Shown here piece by piece: positions 34,026-41,860 of a stretch of 64,000 nt of DNA. Both the position numbers and the translations under genes were made by a program. This DNA comes from Streptomyces californicus (GTDB lineage: Bacteria; Actinomycetota; Actinomycetes; Streptomycetales; Streptomycetaceae). A model generated the notes under the pieces. The model was not told the origin of the DNA and made no database searches. It saw only the letters and a program-made list of their open reading frames with translations. The stretch spans positions 21,959 through 85,958 of the forward strand of contig NZ_JNZZ01000025.1 in NCBI RefSeq assembly GCF_000717645.1, read 5' to 3'. Numbering within the stretch: position 1 is the stretch's first letter; the number at the start of each line of letters is the position of its first letter.

Positions 34026-34958
34026 GTGATGCCGGAGCGTGCGACACGCCCACGGATGCGTACCGCTGCCGCCGCGTTGACGGCGCTCGCCTGCCTCGGT
34101 GCGGGCACGTTGGCCGGATGTGGTGGCGGGGGTGCGGAGGGCGGCGTGTCGCGGAACGAGGCGTCCGCCTCGCGCGGCGCCTCGCCGTCCCCCTCCCCCA
34201 CCTCGGACTGGAACCAGCGGCCCCGGTCGATCGCGGCGGTCGGCGACTCGATCACCCGGGGCTTCGACGCCTGCTCGGTGCTGACGGACTGCCCCGAGGC
34301 GTCGTGGGCGACCGGCACGGACGCCTCGGTGCGCTCGCTCGCGCTGCGGCTGCTCGGTCCGTCGCGGGCAGCGGAGAAGAGCTGGAACCACGCGGTCTCC
34401 GGTTCCCGCATGGTGCAGTTGCCCGAGCAGATGGCGCTGGCGGCGAAGGAGCGGCCGGAGCTGGTGACGGTGATGACGGGCGCGAACGACGCGTGCCGGG
34501 ACTCGGCCCGCCTGATGACGCCGGTGGCTGATTTCCGTACGTACTTCGAGGCGTCGATGCGTCAGTTGCGGGCCGGTGCGCCGAAGGCCCGCGTGTACGT
34601 CTCCAGCGTGCCGGACCTGAAGCGGCTCTGGTCGACGGGGCGGACCAGCGAGCTGGGCAAGAAGATCTGGGAGCTGGGGATCTGCCGGTCGATGCTGGCC
34701 GACGCCGACGACCTGGGCCCGGCGGCCGTGGCCCGGCGCGAGGCGGTGCAGGACCGGGTGGTGGCGTACAACGAGGTGCTGCGGGACGTGTGCGCGAAGG
34801 ACCGGTACTGCCGGTACGACGGCGGGGCGGTGTTCGACTTCCGCTTCACGGGCACGCAGCTCAGCCCGTGGGACTGGTTCCACCCGAGCCGCGACGGGCA
34901 GGCCCGGCTGGCGGAGATCGCCTACCGCAACATCACCGCCGCCGAACCGCCCGCGTAG
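34026..34958 (+). CDS. SGNH/GDSL-family hydrolase, predicted lipoprotein
   Basis: About 310 residues. GTG 34026 or ATG 34029, both behind GGAGGGGG. The signal ends in lipobox LAGC (TAAAALTALACLGAGTLAGC), then a Ser/Pro linker. The catalytic blocks are those of SGNH hydrolases: block I AVGDSITRGFDA (Ser), block III MTGANDACRD, and the C-terminal Asp-His pair in DWFHPSRDGQ. Several Cys (DACSVLTDC, GICRS, DVCAKDRYC) suggest disulphides outside the cell. It likely cleaves an ester; substrate unknown. galM follows 11 bp later. Confidence 0.88.
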   Translation: MMPERATRPRMRTAAAALTALACLGAGTLAGCGGGGAEGGVSRNEASASRGASPSPSPTSDWNQRPRSIAAVGDSITRGFDACSVLTDCPEASWATGTDASVRSLALRLLGPSRAAEKSWNHAVSGSRMVQLPEQMALAAKERPELVTVMTGANDACRDSARLMTPVADFRTYFEASMRQLRAGAPKARVYVSSVPDLKRLWSTGRTSELGKKIWELGICRSMLADADDLGPAAVARREAVQDRVVAYNEVLRDVCAKDRYCRYDGGAVFDFRFTGTQLSPWDWFHPSRDGQARLAEIAYRNITAAEPPA

Positions 34959-34969
34959 GGTCGGTGCCC

Positions 34970-35983
34970 ATGACCACCAGTGCGGACACCGCGATACGGA
35001 CGGAAGACTTCGGCGCTCTCGCGGACGGTTCGCCGGTCGCCCGGTGGACGCTGGAGCGGGACGGGGTCCGCGTACGGGTGCTCACGTACGGCGCGATCGT
35101 GCAGACGGTGGAGGCGCCGGGCCGGGACGGCTCCCGGGCCCCGGTGGCGCTGGGGCTGCCGGACGCCGGCGGGTACGAGGAGTTCCCCGGCCCCTACTTC
35201 GGCGCGGTGGTCGGGCGGTACGCGAACCGGATCGGGGGCGCGTCGTTCGTCCTGGACGGGACGGCGCACCGGCTGACCGCCAATGAGGGCGGCACCCATC
35301 TGCACGGTGGGGCGCGGGGCTTCGACAAGCGGGTGTGGGACGCGGTGGAGGTGGCGGGCGGGGTACGGCTCTCGCTGGTCTCGGCCGACGGCGACGAGGG
35401 GTACCCGGGGCGGCTCGACTTCTCGGTGACGTACACCCTGGGGCCGGGCGGGGCGCTGCGGCTGGAGTACCGGGCGGTGACGGACGCGCCGACCGTGCTG
35501 AACCCGACGAGCCACCTGTACTGGAACCTGGCGGGCGCGGACAGCGGAAGCGCGCTGGGGCAGCAACTGCGGATCGCGGCGGAGCACATCACGCCGGTGG
35601 ACGCGGCCTCGGTGCCGACCGGCGAGGTGGCGCCCGTGGCGGGGACCCGGTTCGACTTCCGCCGGACGCGGGCGGTGGGCGCGGGGTACGACCACAACTT
35701 CGTGCTGACGGAGCGTACGGCCGCGGACGGCGGGGACGCGGTGGCCGCCGAGCTGTACGACGCGTGGTCCGGCCGGGTGCTGACCGTACGGACCACCGAG
35801 CCGGGGCTCCAGCTCTACACGGCGGACCACTTCGACGGGCGGCCGTTCGGCCCGTGCGCCGGGATCGCCCTGGAGACCCAGCACTTCCCCGACTCCCCGA
35901 ACCGGCCGGAGTTCCCGTCCACGGTGCTGCGGCCGGGCGAGGAGTTCGTCTCGCGCACCGAGTACGCGTTCTCGGTGCGCTGA
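34970..35983 (+). CDS. galM: Aldose 1-epimerase (galactose mutarotase)
   Basis: 337 residues from ATG 34970 (weak ribosome site). It interconverts alpha and beta anomers of aldoses. Family motifs: YGAIVQTVEAP, GAVVGRYANRIGGASF, NEGGTHLHGGARGFDKRVWD (His), NPTSHLYWNLAG (His), YDHNFVL and the catalytic Glu region GIALETQHFPDSPN. Standard length, no signal. It probably shares a transcript with the GDSL gene. Confidence 0.94.
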   Translation: MTTSADTAIRTEDFGALADGSPVARWTLERDGVRVRVLTYGAIVQTVEAPGRDGSRAPVALGLPDAGGYEEFPGPYFGAVVGRYANRIGGASFVLDGTAHRLTANEGGTHLHGGARGFDKRVWDAVEVAGGVRLSLVSADGDEGYPGRLDFSVTYTLGPGGALRLEYRAVTDAPTVLNPTSHLYWNLAGADSGSALGQQLRIAAEHITPVDAASVPTGEVAPVAGTRFDFRRTRAVGAGYDHNFVLTERTAADGGDAVAAELYDAWSGRVLTVRTTEPGLQLYTADHFDGRPFGPCAGIALETQHFPDSPNRPEFPSTVLRPGEEFVSRTEYAFSVR

Positions 35984-36020
35984 GGACGCCCGTGGTGCGC
36001 GGGCGCCGGGTCCCGGGAGG

Positions 36021-36836
36021 TCAGCCGGCCTGACCCGGGCCGGCCGGTGCCGCGCCGCTGCCGACGGTGCCCGTGGCGGGCTCCGGGTCCGGGGCGGGGG
36101 CGGGGTCGACCAGGTCGCGGGCGAGGAGGGTGGCCCCGGCGACCGCGCCCGGCATGAGGAACACCGCGACGAACGGGACGAGGAAGGCGAGGGTCAGCGG
36201 GACGCCGAAGCCGAGCACCAGCATCCGGCGGCCGCGCAGCAGGACGAGGCGGTCCTTGAGGACCATGCCCCGGCGCTGGAGGGCGACGGCGGTCAGCTCC
36301 TCGGCCAGGAAGTAGCCGGAGACGCAGAAGCCGATCGCGGGGACGACCGTCTGGCCGATCACGGGGATGAAGCCGCAGGCGAAGAGGATGATCCCGTACA
36401 GGGCGACGCGCAGCAGGATGCGGACGGAGTCACGGGCGGAGATCCACACGTCGCGCCAGAACGACAGGCCGGACTCGGGGACCTCGCCGCCCTCGTCGCG
36501 GTCGACCTCCTCGGAGAGCGACTCGTAGAAGGGCTGGCCGACCAGGAGGGTCATGGCGGTGAAGGTGATGACCGCGAGGAAGAGGCCGAAGACGAAGACG
36601 AGCGCGGTCAGTCCGGTGCGCAGCAGTCCCTGCCAGGGCGAGGACCAGTCGTCGGCGAACGGGGTCGCCCAGCCGACGAGGTCGTCGGCCCCGTAGCCGA
36701 GGCCGACCAGCGCGCCCGCGTAGACGACGAGGGTGACGAGTCCGGGCAGCAGCCCGAATCCGAACCATCGCCCGTGCCGGGCAACCCAGCGCTGCCCCTT
36801 CATCAAGTAGCCGAAACCCGCCCCGAGATCACTCAT
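36021..36836 (-). CDS. EI24/CysZ-like integral membrane protein
   Basis: 271 residues from ATG 36836. Several membrane segments are visible: FGFGLLPGLVTLVVYAGALVGL, GLTALVFVFGLFLAVITFTAMTLL, VALYGIILFACGFIPVIGQ, VVPAIGFCVSGYFLAEELTA and LGFGVPLTLAFLVPFVAVFLM. The VGQPFYESLSEEVDR motif is typical of the EI24 family, which includes the sulphate permease CysZ. A Pro-rich tail ends the protein. The transported substrate is not inferable from context. Confidence 0.85.
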   Translation of the reverse strand: MSDLGAGFGYLMKGQRWVARHGRWFGFGLLPGLVTLVVYAGALVGLGYGADDLVGWATPFADDWSSPWQGLLRTGLTALVFVFGLFLAVITFTAMTLLVGQPFYESLSEEVDRDEGGEVPESGLSFWRDVWISARDSVRILLRVALYGIILFACGFIPVIGQTVVPAIGFCVSGYFLAEELTAVALQRRGMVLKDRLVLLRGRRMLVLGFGVPLTLAFLVPFVAVFLMPGAVAGATLLARDLVDPAPAPDPEPATGTVGSGAAPAGPGQAG

Positions 36837-36868
36837 GGGCGTCAGCGTACTGGCGTACGGAGACGCGG

Positions 36869-36908
36869 CGAGGGCCGCACCCCGGGTCTCCCCGGGGTGC
36901 GGCCCTCG
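36869..36908. terminator. 18-bp stem hairpin after the ohr gene
   Basis: CGAGGGCCGCACCCCGGG pairs with CCCGGGGTGCGGCCCTCG around TCTC. It sits 19 bases beyond the stop of the minus-strand Ohr gene and upstream of the EI24 start, so it ends the Ohr transcript. Confidence 0.85.
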
Positions 36909-36926
36909 TGCCGAGGCGTCGACCGG

Positions 36927-37355
36927 TCAGGCGACCGAGAGCTCGACCTTGATGTTGCCGCGGGTGGCGTTCGAGTACGGGCAGACCTGGTGGGCCTTCT
37001 CGATGAGCGCCTGGGCGGTGGCGGCGTCGACGTTCGGGATGGAGGCGCTGATCGCGACCTCCAGGCCGAAGCCGCCGGCCTCCGTCTTGCCGATCGAGAC
37101 CGAGGCGGTCACGGTCGAGCCGGAGATGTCGGCCTTCTCCTGGCGGGCGACGACGCCCAGCGCGCCCTGGAAGCAGGCGCTGTAGCCCGCCGCGAAGAGC
37201 TGCTCCGGGTTGGTGCCCGCGCCGCTGCCGCCCATGGCCTTCGGCGGGTTGACGACGACGTCGAGCTGACCGTCGTCGGAGGAGACCCGGCCGTCGCGGC
37301 CGTTCTCGGCGGTGGCGACGGCGGTGTAGGCGACGTCGATCTTCTGGATGGTCAT
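36927..37355 (-). CDS. ohr: Organic hydroperoxide resistance protein Ohr (OsmC family)
   Basis: 142 residues from ATG 37355, with GGAGGAA upstream. Ohr reduces organic peroxides using two reactive cysteines, found here in FAAGYSACFQGAL and HQVCPYSNATRGN. The PKAMGGSGAGTNPEQLFAAG motif is characteristic. No OhrR-type regulator is adjacent; the next MarR gene at 38671 is divergent from another gene. Confidence 0.94.
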   Translation of the reverse strand: MTIQKIDVAYTAVATAENGRDGRVSSDDGQLDVVVNPPKAMGGSGAGTNPEQLFAAGYSACFQGALGVVARQEKADISGSTVTASVSIGKTEAGGFGLEVAISASIPNVDAATAQALIEKAHQVCPYSNATRGNIKVELSVA

Positions 37356-37425
37356 GGTGTGACGATTCCTCCGGTTGGTGCGCCGCGACTCGCGCCCACG
37401 ATCGCGACGGCCTGGGCACGAGCCT

Positions 37426-37527
37426 AACGGGTGGGCGCGGCGGGCCGTGGATCAGTCCCAACGGCGAACGCGGCAGGCTGCGGGGTCGGTCCCAACGGGT
37501 GGGCGCGGCGGGCCGCGGGGTCAGTCC
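37426..37527. repeat. Three 34-bp tandem repeats between Ohr and the oxidoreductase
   Basis: Units start at 37426, 37460 and 37494, each beginning AACGG and ending CAGTCC/CGGTCC. Units one and three are almost identical (AACGGGTGGGCGCGGCGGGC) while the middle one has diverged. The last unit runs into the final codons and stop of the oxidoreductase gene, so its C terminus is part of the array. Confidence 0.75.
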
Positions 37528-38540
37528 AGGGAAACGATCATCTTGCCGGTGTTCTCGCCGCGCAGCAGGCCCATGAACGCCTCGTAGCCCTGCTCGATGC
37601 CCCGGACCTCGGTCTCCTGGTACTTCAGCTCGCCCGAGGCCAGCCAGCCGGCGACGTCCCGGACGAACTGCGGCTGGAGGTCGGTGTGGTCGCCGACGAG
37701 CATGCCCTGGAGGCGGAGGCGCTTGCCGATGATCAGCGCCATGTTGCTCGGGCCGGGGGTCGGCTCGGTGGCGTTGTACTGGGCGATCATGCCGCAGATG
37801 GTGGCGCGGCCGTGCAGGTTGAACGAGGAGATCGCGGCTTCGAGGTGGTCGCCGCCGACGTTGTCGAAGTAGACGTCGATGCCGTCGGGGGCGGCTTCCT
37901 TGAGCTGGTCGCGGACGGGCCCGTTCTTGTAGTTGAACGCGGCGTCGAAGCCGTACTCCTCGGTGAGGAGCTTGACCTTCTCGTCGGAGCCGGCGGAGCC
38001 GATGACCCGGGAGGCGCCCTTGATCTTCGCCATCTGGCCGACCTGGCTGCCCACCGCCCCGGCGGCGCCGGAGACGAAGACCGCGTCGCCCTCCTTGAAG
38101 GAGGCGACGTCGAACAGGCCGGCGTACGCGGTGAGACCGGTCATGCCGAGCACGCCGAGGTAGGCGGAGAGCGGGGCGACGTCGGGGTCGACCTTGACCG
38201 CGTGCTTCGCGGGCATGTCGGCGATCTCGCGCCAGCCGAGGCCGTGCAGGACGTGGTCGCCGACGGCGAAGCCCTCCGCGTTCGACGCGATGACCTCGCC
38301 GACCGCGCCGCCGTCCATCGGGTGGTCGAGCTTGAAGGGCGGGGTGTACGACTTCACGTCGTTCATCCGGCCGCGCATGTACGGGTCGACGGAGAAGTGC
38401 TTGTTGCGGACGAGGATGCGGCCTTCGGCCGGAGCGGTCACCGCGGCCTCACGCAGCGCGAAGTCCTCGGCCTCGGGCCAGCCGTGGGGACGGGCGACGA
38501 GGTGCCATTCGCGGCTGGACGTGGGAAGTGCTGCAGACAT
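37521..38540 (-). CDS. NADP-dependent medium-chain oxidoreductase (CurA/leukotriene-B4-dehydrogenase type)
   Basis: 339 residues from ATG 38540, with GAGGAGAA at good spacing. Zinc-free MDR family: SREWHLVARPHGWP start, KHFSVDPYMRGRM, GMTGLTAYAGLFDVASFKEGDAVFVSGAAGAVGS (nucleotide binding) split by the usual loop, FDAAFNYKNG and FDNVGGDHLEAA. It reduces activated double bonds or quinones with NADPH. Divergent from a marR gene with two palindromic sites between, which suggests derepression by an electrophile or quinone. Confidence 0.92.
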   Translation of the reverse strand: MSAALPTSSREWHLVARPHGWPEAEDFALREAAVTAPAEGRILVRNKHFSVDPYMRGRMNDVKSYTPPFKLDHPMDGGAVGEVIASNAEGFAVGDHVLHGLGWREIADMPAKHAVKVDPDVAPLSAYLGVLGMTGLTAYAGLFDVASFKEGDAVFVSGAAGAVGSQVGQMAKIKGASRVIGSAGSDEKVKLLTEEYGFDAAFNYKNGPVRDQLKEAAPDGIDVYFDNVGGDHLEAAISSFNLHGRATICGMIAQYNATEPTPGPSNMALIIGKRLRLQGMLVGDHTDLQPQFVRDVAGWLASGELKYQETEVRGIEQGYEAFMGLLRGENTGKMIVSLD

Positions 38541-38602
38541 GGGCTCGGGTTCTCCTCGATGTCTCATGGGGGTGGCCTTCCGCGCTCGACGGCGCGAAAA
38601 GC

Positions 38603-38649
38603 TTCATGACATGAAACAACCATGCTCCTGAATATTTCATGATGTCAAG
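38603..38649. promoter_or_regulatory. Paired MarR-type operator sites
   Basis: TTCATGACATGAA (38603-38615) is a perfect 13-bp palindrome. TTTCATGATGTCAAG (38635-38649) is a related imperfect site. On the minus strand the latter contains TTGACA, a -35-like element for the oxidoreductase. Centres are about 33 bases apart, three helical turns, and they lie between the divergent oxidoreductase and marR genes. Confidence 0.75.
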
Positions 38650-38670
38650 CAAATCGGTACGCTGTCGTCC

Positions 38671-39111
38671 ATGGCCACTCGCACAGACCCCCTGACCCTT
38701 GAGGTCGTCGAGCTGATCGGCGCCGTCGTGGCGCGCTATCACGAGGAGTACGACCGGGCCGCCGCCGAGCACTCCCTCACCGGCGCGCAGGCACGGGTAC
38801 TCGGGCTGCTCTCGCTGGAGCCGCTGCCGATGCGGAAGATCGCGGTCAGGCTGAAGTGCGAGCCGTCGAACGTCACCGGCATCATCGACCGGCTGGAGAC
38901 CCGGGGCCTGGTCGAGCGCCGCCCGGACCCGGCGGACCGCCGGGTGAAGCTGGCCGCCGCGACGGAGACGGGCCGGCGCACGGCACGCGAGCTGCGGGAC
39001 GCGCTGGACTTCGCCCGCGAACCGCTGGCGGGCCTGTCGGACGCGGAACGGGCGGTGCTGCGGGACCTGTTGCGGCGGATGCTGGGCGAGGGCGCGGAGG
39101 GGCCGGTTTAG
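38671..39111 (+). CDS. MarR-family transcriptional regulator
   Basis: 146 residues from ATG 38671. Winged-helix core: SLTGAQARVLGLLSLEPLPMRKIAVRLKCEPSNVTGIIDRLETRGLVERRPDPADRRVKL, shortened here to its landmarks LKCEPSNVTGIIDRLE and RRPDPADRRV. Residues flanking it form the dimer helices. Divergent from the NADP oxidoreductase; the palindromes between them are probably its own targets. Confidence 0.9.
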   Translation: MATRTDPLTLEVVELIGAVVARYHEEYDRAAAEHSLTGAQARVLGLLSLEPLPMRKIAVRLKCEPSNVTGIIDRLETRGLVERRPDPADRRVKLAAATETGRRTARELRDALDFAREPLAGLSDAERAVLRDLLRRMLGEGAEGPV

Positions 39112-39198
39112 CGGGCCGTTCTCCTCGGGGGCTCTCACACTCGGGCACCGGATTGCCTCCCTGAGCACGCACCGCGTCGCACCCGCGCCGAGCACCCC

Positions 39199-39987
39199 CT
39201 ACGTGCACCACCACAGGAAGCGGGTGCAGGTCGGGGACGGTGTCGGGGTGGGCTCGGTCGGTTCGGTCGGGGGCGGCGGGGGCGCGGGGGCGGTGGTCGG
39301 CTGCTCCAGGGCGTCCGGAGGCGGCGGGTCGGCGGGCGGGCTGTCGGAGGGGGCGGACGGGCCGGGGGCCTCCGGGGAGGCGGAGGCGGCGGGCTCGTCC
39401 GGTCCGGGGGCGTCGGGGCTCGCGGTGCCCGTCGGCCCCGGGTGTTCGGCGCGGTCGTCTGTTGGGGCAGCGCCCGGGCCGGGGCCCGTGGTAGCCCCGC
39501 CCCGGGTGCCGGCCGGAGCGGGGTCGCGGGGTGCGGCGGCGGACGGTTCCGTGGGCGCGGCCTCGGTCGGGCCGCCCGGGACGTCGCGTACGAACTCGGC
39601 GGCGGAGTCGTCCCGGTCGGGCTCCATGGCCAGCTCCGTCAGGCTCAGCGCGCCCGCCGCGAGCAGCAGCCCGAGGGCCCCGAACAGCACGGTCCGGCCG
39701 CGTCGGCGGTGACCGCCCCGCGCCGCCCGCCGCCGTGCGCCGGGGCGGGGGCCGCGTGCGCCGGGCCGGGACGCGCGCGTGGTGGCGCGGCGGGACGGGG
39801 GCCGGACGTCGGGGGCGTCGGCCGGGGAAGCGGTGCCGTACGCACCGTCCGGCGTGGGGCCGGTGGCCTCGGTGACCCCGGTGGCCTCGGACGACGCCCA
39901 GGGGGACAGCGCCTGGGCCGGTGTTCCGCACCCGGCGCAGGCCAGGGCTCCGTTGAGATGCCGTCGGCACGGGTGGCAGTAATCCAT
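39199..39987 (-). CDS. SCO2400-type protein: zinc-ribbon, one membrane helix, Pro-rich exported tail
   Basis: 262 residues from ATG 39987. It opens with a CxxC...CxxC zinc ribbon (MDYCHPCRRHLNGALACAGCG). A disordered basic part (GARRRAARGGHRRRG) and a single transmembrane helix (VLFGALGLLLAAGALSLTEL) follow. The outside part is almost wholly Pro/Ala/Thr/Glu low complexity, ending in CTRFLWWCT with two Cys. The family is Streptomyces-specific and of unknown role. Confidence 0.78.
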   Translation of the reverse strand: MDYCHPCRRHLNGALACAGCGTPAQALSPWASSEATGVTEATGPTPDGAYGTASPADAPDVRPPSRRATTRASRPGARGPRPGARRRAARGGHRRRGRTVLFGALGLLLAAGALSLTELAMEPDRDDSAAEFVRDVPGGPTEAAPTEPSAAAPRDPAPAGTRGGATTGPGPGAAPTDDRAEHPGPTGTASPDAPGPDEPAASASPEAPGPSAPSDSPPADPPPPDALEQPTTAPAPPPPPTEPTEPTPTPSPTCTRFLWWCT

Positions 39988-40111
39988 GGCGCCCGCAGAT
40001 TAGGCGCGTACAGAACAACCGGGGAACCCGCCCAGGTGAGGATTGTGTGAGGAAGACCGGATTCCGGTGACGGCCGGTCCGATACGCCTGACACGCGGGA
40101 GGATGGGCCGC

Positions 40112-40678
40112 ATGACCGCTCCCGCCCCCTTCGGCCCCCTCCAGTTCCAGCTCGTCCTGCTCCGCCGGATGGCCGACCACCAGCCCGGTCTCGTCGAGGA
40201 GGCGCGGCACGAACTGGGCGCGTCCCTCGCCGACATGCGGGAGGCCAACCGCCGCTGGCAGGCCATGGTGCGCGCGCCCCGGGGGCGGGGAGCCCTGAAC
40301 CGCTACCGCTCGGTGCTCGGCGTACCGGAGCTGACCCTGCCGCGCCGGGTCGGGGACCTGGAGTGCGAGGCCCTGCTGTGGCCGGTGCCGCTCTGGCCGG
40401 ACCTGCGGTTCGAGGTGATGGCCGGGCCCGGCGGCGCGGTGTGGAACGAGTGGCTCGTCCGGGCCCCGGGGGCGGCGGCCCCGGAGTTCACCTCCGTGAC
40501 GGAGCTGCGCCCCTGGTCGTGCACCGTGGACGAAGCGGCGCGCGCCTTTCCCCCGGCGCGGCCGATGGAGGGCAGCGCCCCGACCCGCTGGTCGCTCGCG
40601 GTCACCGATCGGGCGTCCGGCCGGGAGCGGGTCGCGGAGTTCACCTGGGGCCTGTTCCAGCGGCTCCTTCCGGAGTGA
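40112..40678 (+). CDS. Hypothetical protein, conserved-looking, unknown function
   Basis: 188 residues. ATG 40112 is chosen because GGGAGG ends nine bases before it; ATG 40103 is possible. An N-terminal helical part (FQLVLLRRMADHQPGLVEEARHELG, then MREANRRWQAMVR) is followed by a beta-rich part (LECEALLWPVPLWPDLRFEVM, VWNEWLVRAPG, ELRPWSCTVDEAARAF). No signal or membrane segment. Not recognised; it precedes mbl by 144 bp. Confidence 0.7.
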   Translation: MTAPAPFGPLQFQLVLLRRMADHQPGLVEEARHELGASLADMREANRRWQAMVRAPRGRGALNRYRSVLGVPELTLPRRVGDLECEALLWPVPLWPDLRFEVMAGPGGAVWNEWLVRAPGAAAPEFTSVTELRPWSCTVDEAARAFPPARPMEGSAPTRWSLAVTDRASGRERVAEFTWGLFQRLLPE

Positions 40679-40822
40679 CCGGGAGGCGGGCTGACCAACC
40701 GTCAGCGCGTCCCCCTCTTACGGCGCAGCCCAGCGCGCGCGACGGGCCGGAGCGGCCCAGAGTTGTCAGGAGAGACCGGCCGCCGCCGGTGCCCCTCCAT
40801 CCGCGCGCTCGGGAGAATCGCC

Positions 40823-41860
40823 GTGACCGTCAGCCTTGAGCAGTTGCAGCGTTGCCATGTCGCCGTCGACCTCGGGGCCGCGAGGACCCGGGTGTACGTC
40901 AAGGGGCTCGGGCTCGTCGTGGACGAGCCGAGCGTCGCCGCCGTCAACACCCGTACCGGCTCCCTCATCGCCGTCGGCGCGCTCGCCGAACAGATGACCG
41001 GCCGCACCCCCCACTACATCCGGGTGGCCCGGCCGGTCTCCGGCGGCTCCGTGGTCGACATCGAGATGGCCCAGCGGATGCTGCGCCACCTGCTGGGCGA
41101 CAAGCTCCGCCGCAGCCTTCGCCGCAAGCCCCGCCTGCGCGCGGCCGCCTGCACCCCGCACGAGGCCGATCCGCTGGCCCAGCGGGCGACGGTGGAGACC
41201 CTGATCGGCCTCGGCGCCCGCCGGGTCGAGCTGGTGGACACCCTGATCGCGGCGGCCGTCGGCTGCGGGCTGCCGGTCGAGCAGCCGACCGCCACCATGA
41301 TCATGGTGTGCGGCGCCGCCACCACCCAGATCGCGGTGCTCTCGCTCGGCTCGATCGTGACCGCCGTACGCATCCCGGTGGGCGGCAACGCGATCGACGA
41401 GGCGATCATCCAGCACCTGCGCCAGCACCATCAGCTGCTGCTGCCGAGCCAGTCGGTGCGCCCGCTCCAACTGGCGCTGCACGGCAACGGCCTCCAGACC
41501 ACCGGCCCCGCCCTCACCGAGATCCACGGCCGCGACGTGGCGACCGGCCTGGCCCGCTCGGCGCAGGTGGACACCGCCGCCGTACGGCAGGCGATCCACA
41601 CCCCGCTCACGGCGGTGCTCGACGGGGTCGGCAAGGTGCTCCGCGACTGCCCGCCGGACCTGGTGGCCGACCTCGCGGACCGGGGAATCATGATGGTGGG
41701 CGGCAGCGCGCTGCTCCCGGGCCTCGACCAGATGCTGCGGGAGGCGACGGGGATGCCGGTGCACATCGCCGAGCGGCCCGACGCCTGCGCGGTGCTGGGT
41801 CTGGGCGCGATGCTGGACGGCAAGATCCAGCCGATGGTCCTGAACCCGCTGGCAGGATGA
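40823..41860 (+). CDS. mbl: MreB-like bacterial actin Mbl
   Basis: 345 residues from GTG 40823 (GGGAGAA upstream). Actin-fold motifs: phosphate 1 VAVDLGAARTRVYVKG, phosphate 2 MIMVCGAATTQIAVLSLGS, and adenosine motif RGIMMVGGSALLPGLDQML. In Streptomyces coelicolor the mbl gene (SCO2451) makes an MreB-related protein active in spore-wall synthesis; this shorter, divergent MreB fits it better than the mreB of the mreBCD cluster, which is absent here. Its stop overlaps the start of the histidine-kinase-like gene (ATGA). Confidence 0.82.
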   Translation: MTVSLEQLQRCHVAVDLGAARTRVYVKGLGLVVDEPSVAAVNTRTGSLIAVGALAEQMTGRTPHYIRVARPVSGGSVVDIEMAQRMLRHLLGDKLRRSLRRKPRLRAAACTPHEADPLAQRATVETLIGLGARRVELVDTLIAAAVGCGLPVEQPTATMIMVCGAATTQIAVLSLGSIVTAVRIPVGGNAIDEAIIQHLRQHHQLLLPSQSVRPLQLALHGNGLQTTGPALTEIHGRDVATGLARSAQVDTAAVRQAIHTPLTAVLDGVGKVLRDCPPDLVADLADRGIMMVGGSALLPGLDQMLREATGMPVHIAERPDACAVLGLGAMLDGKIQPMVLNPLAG

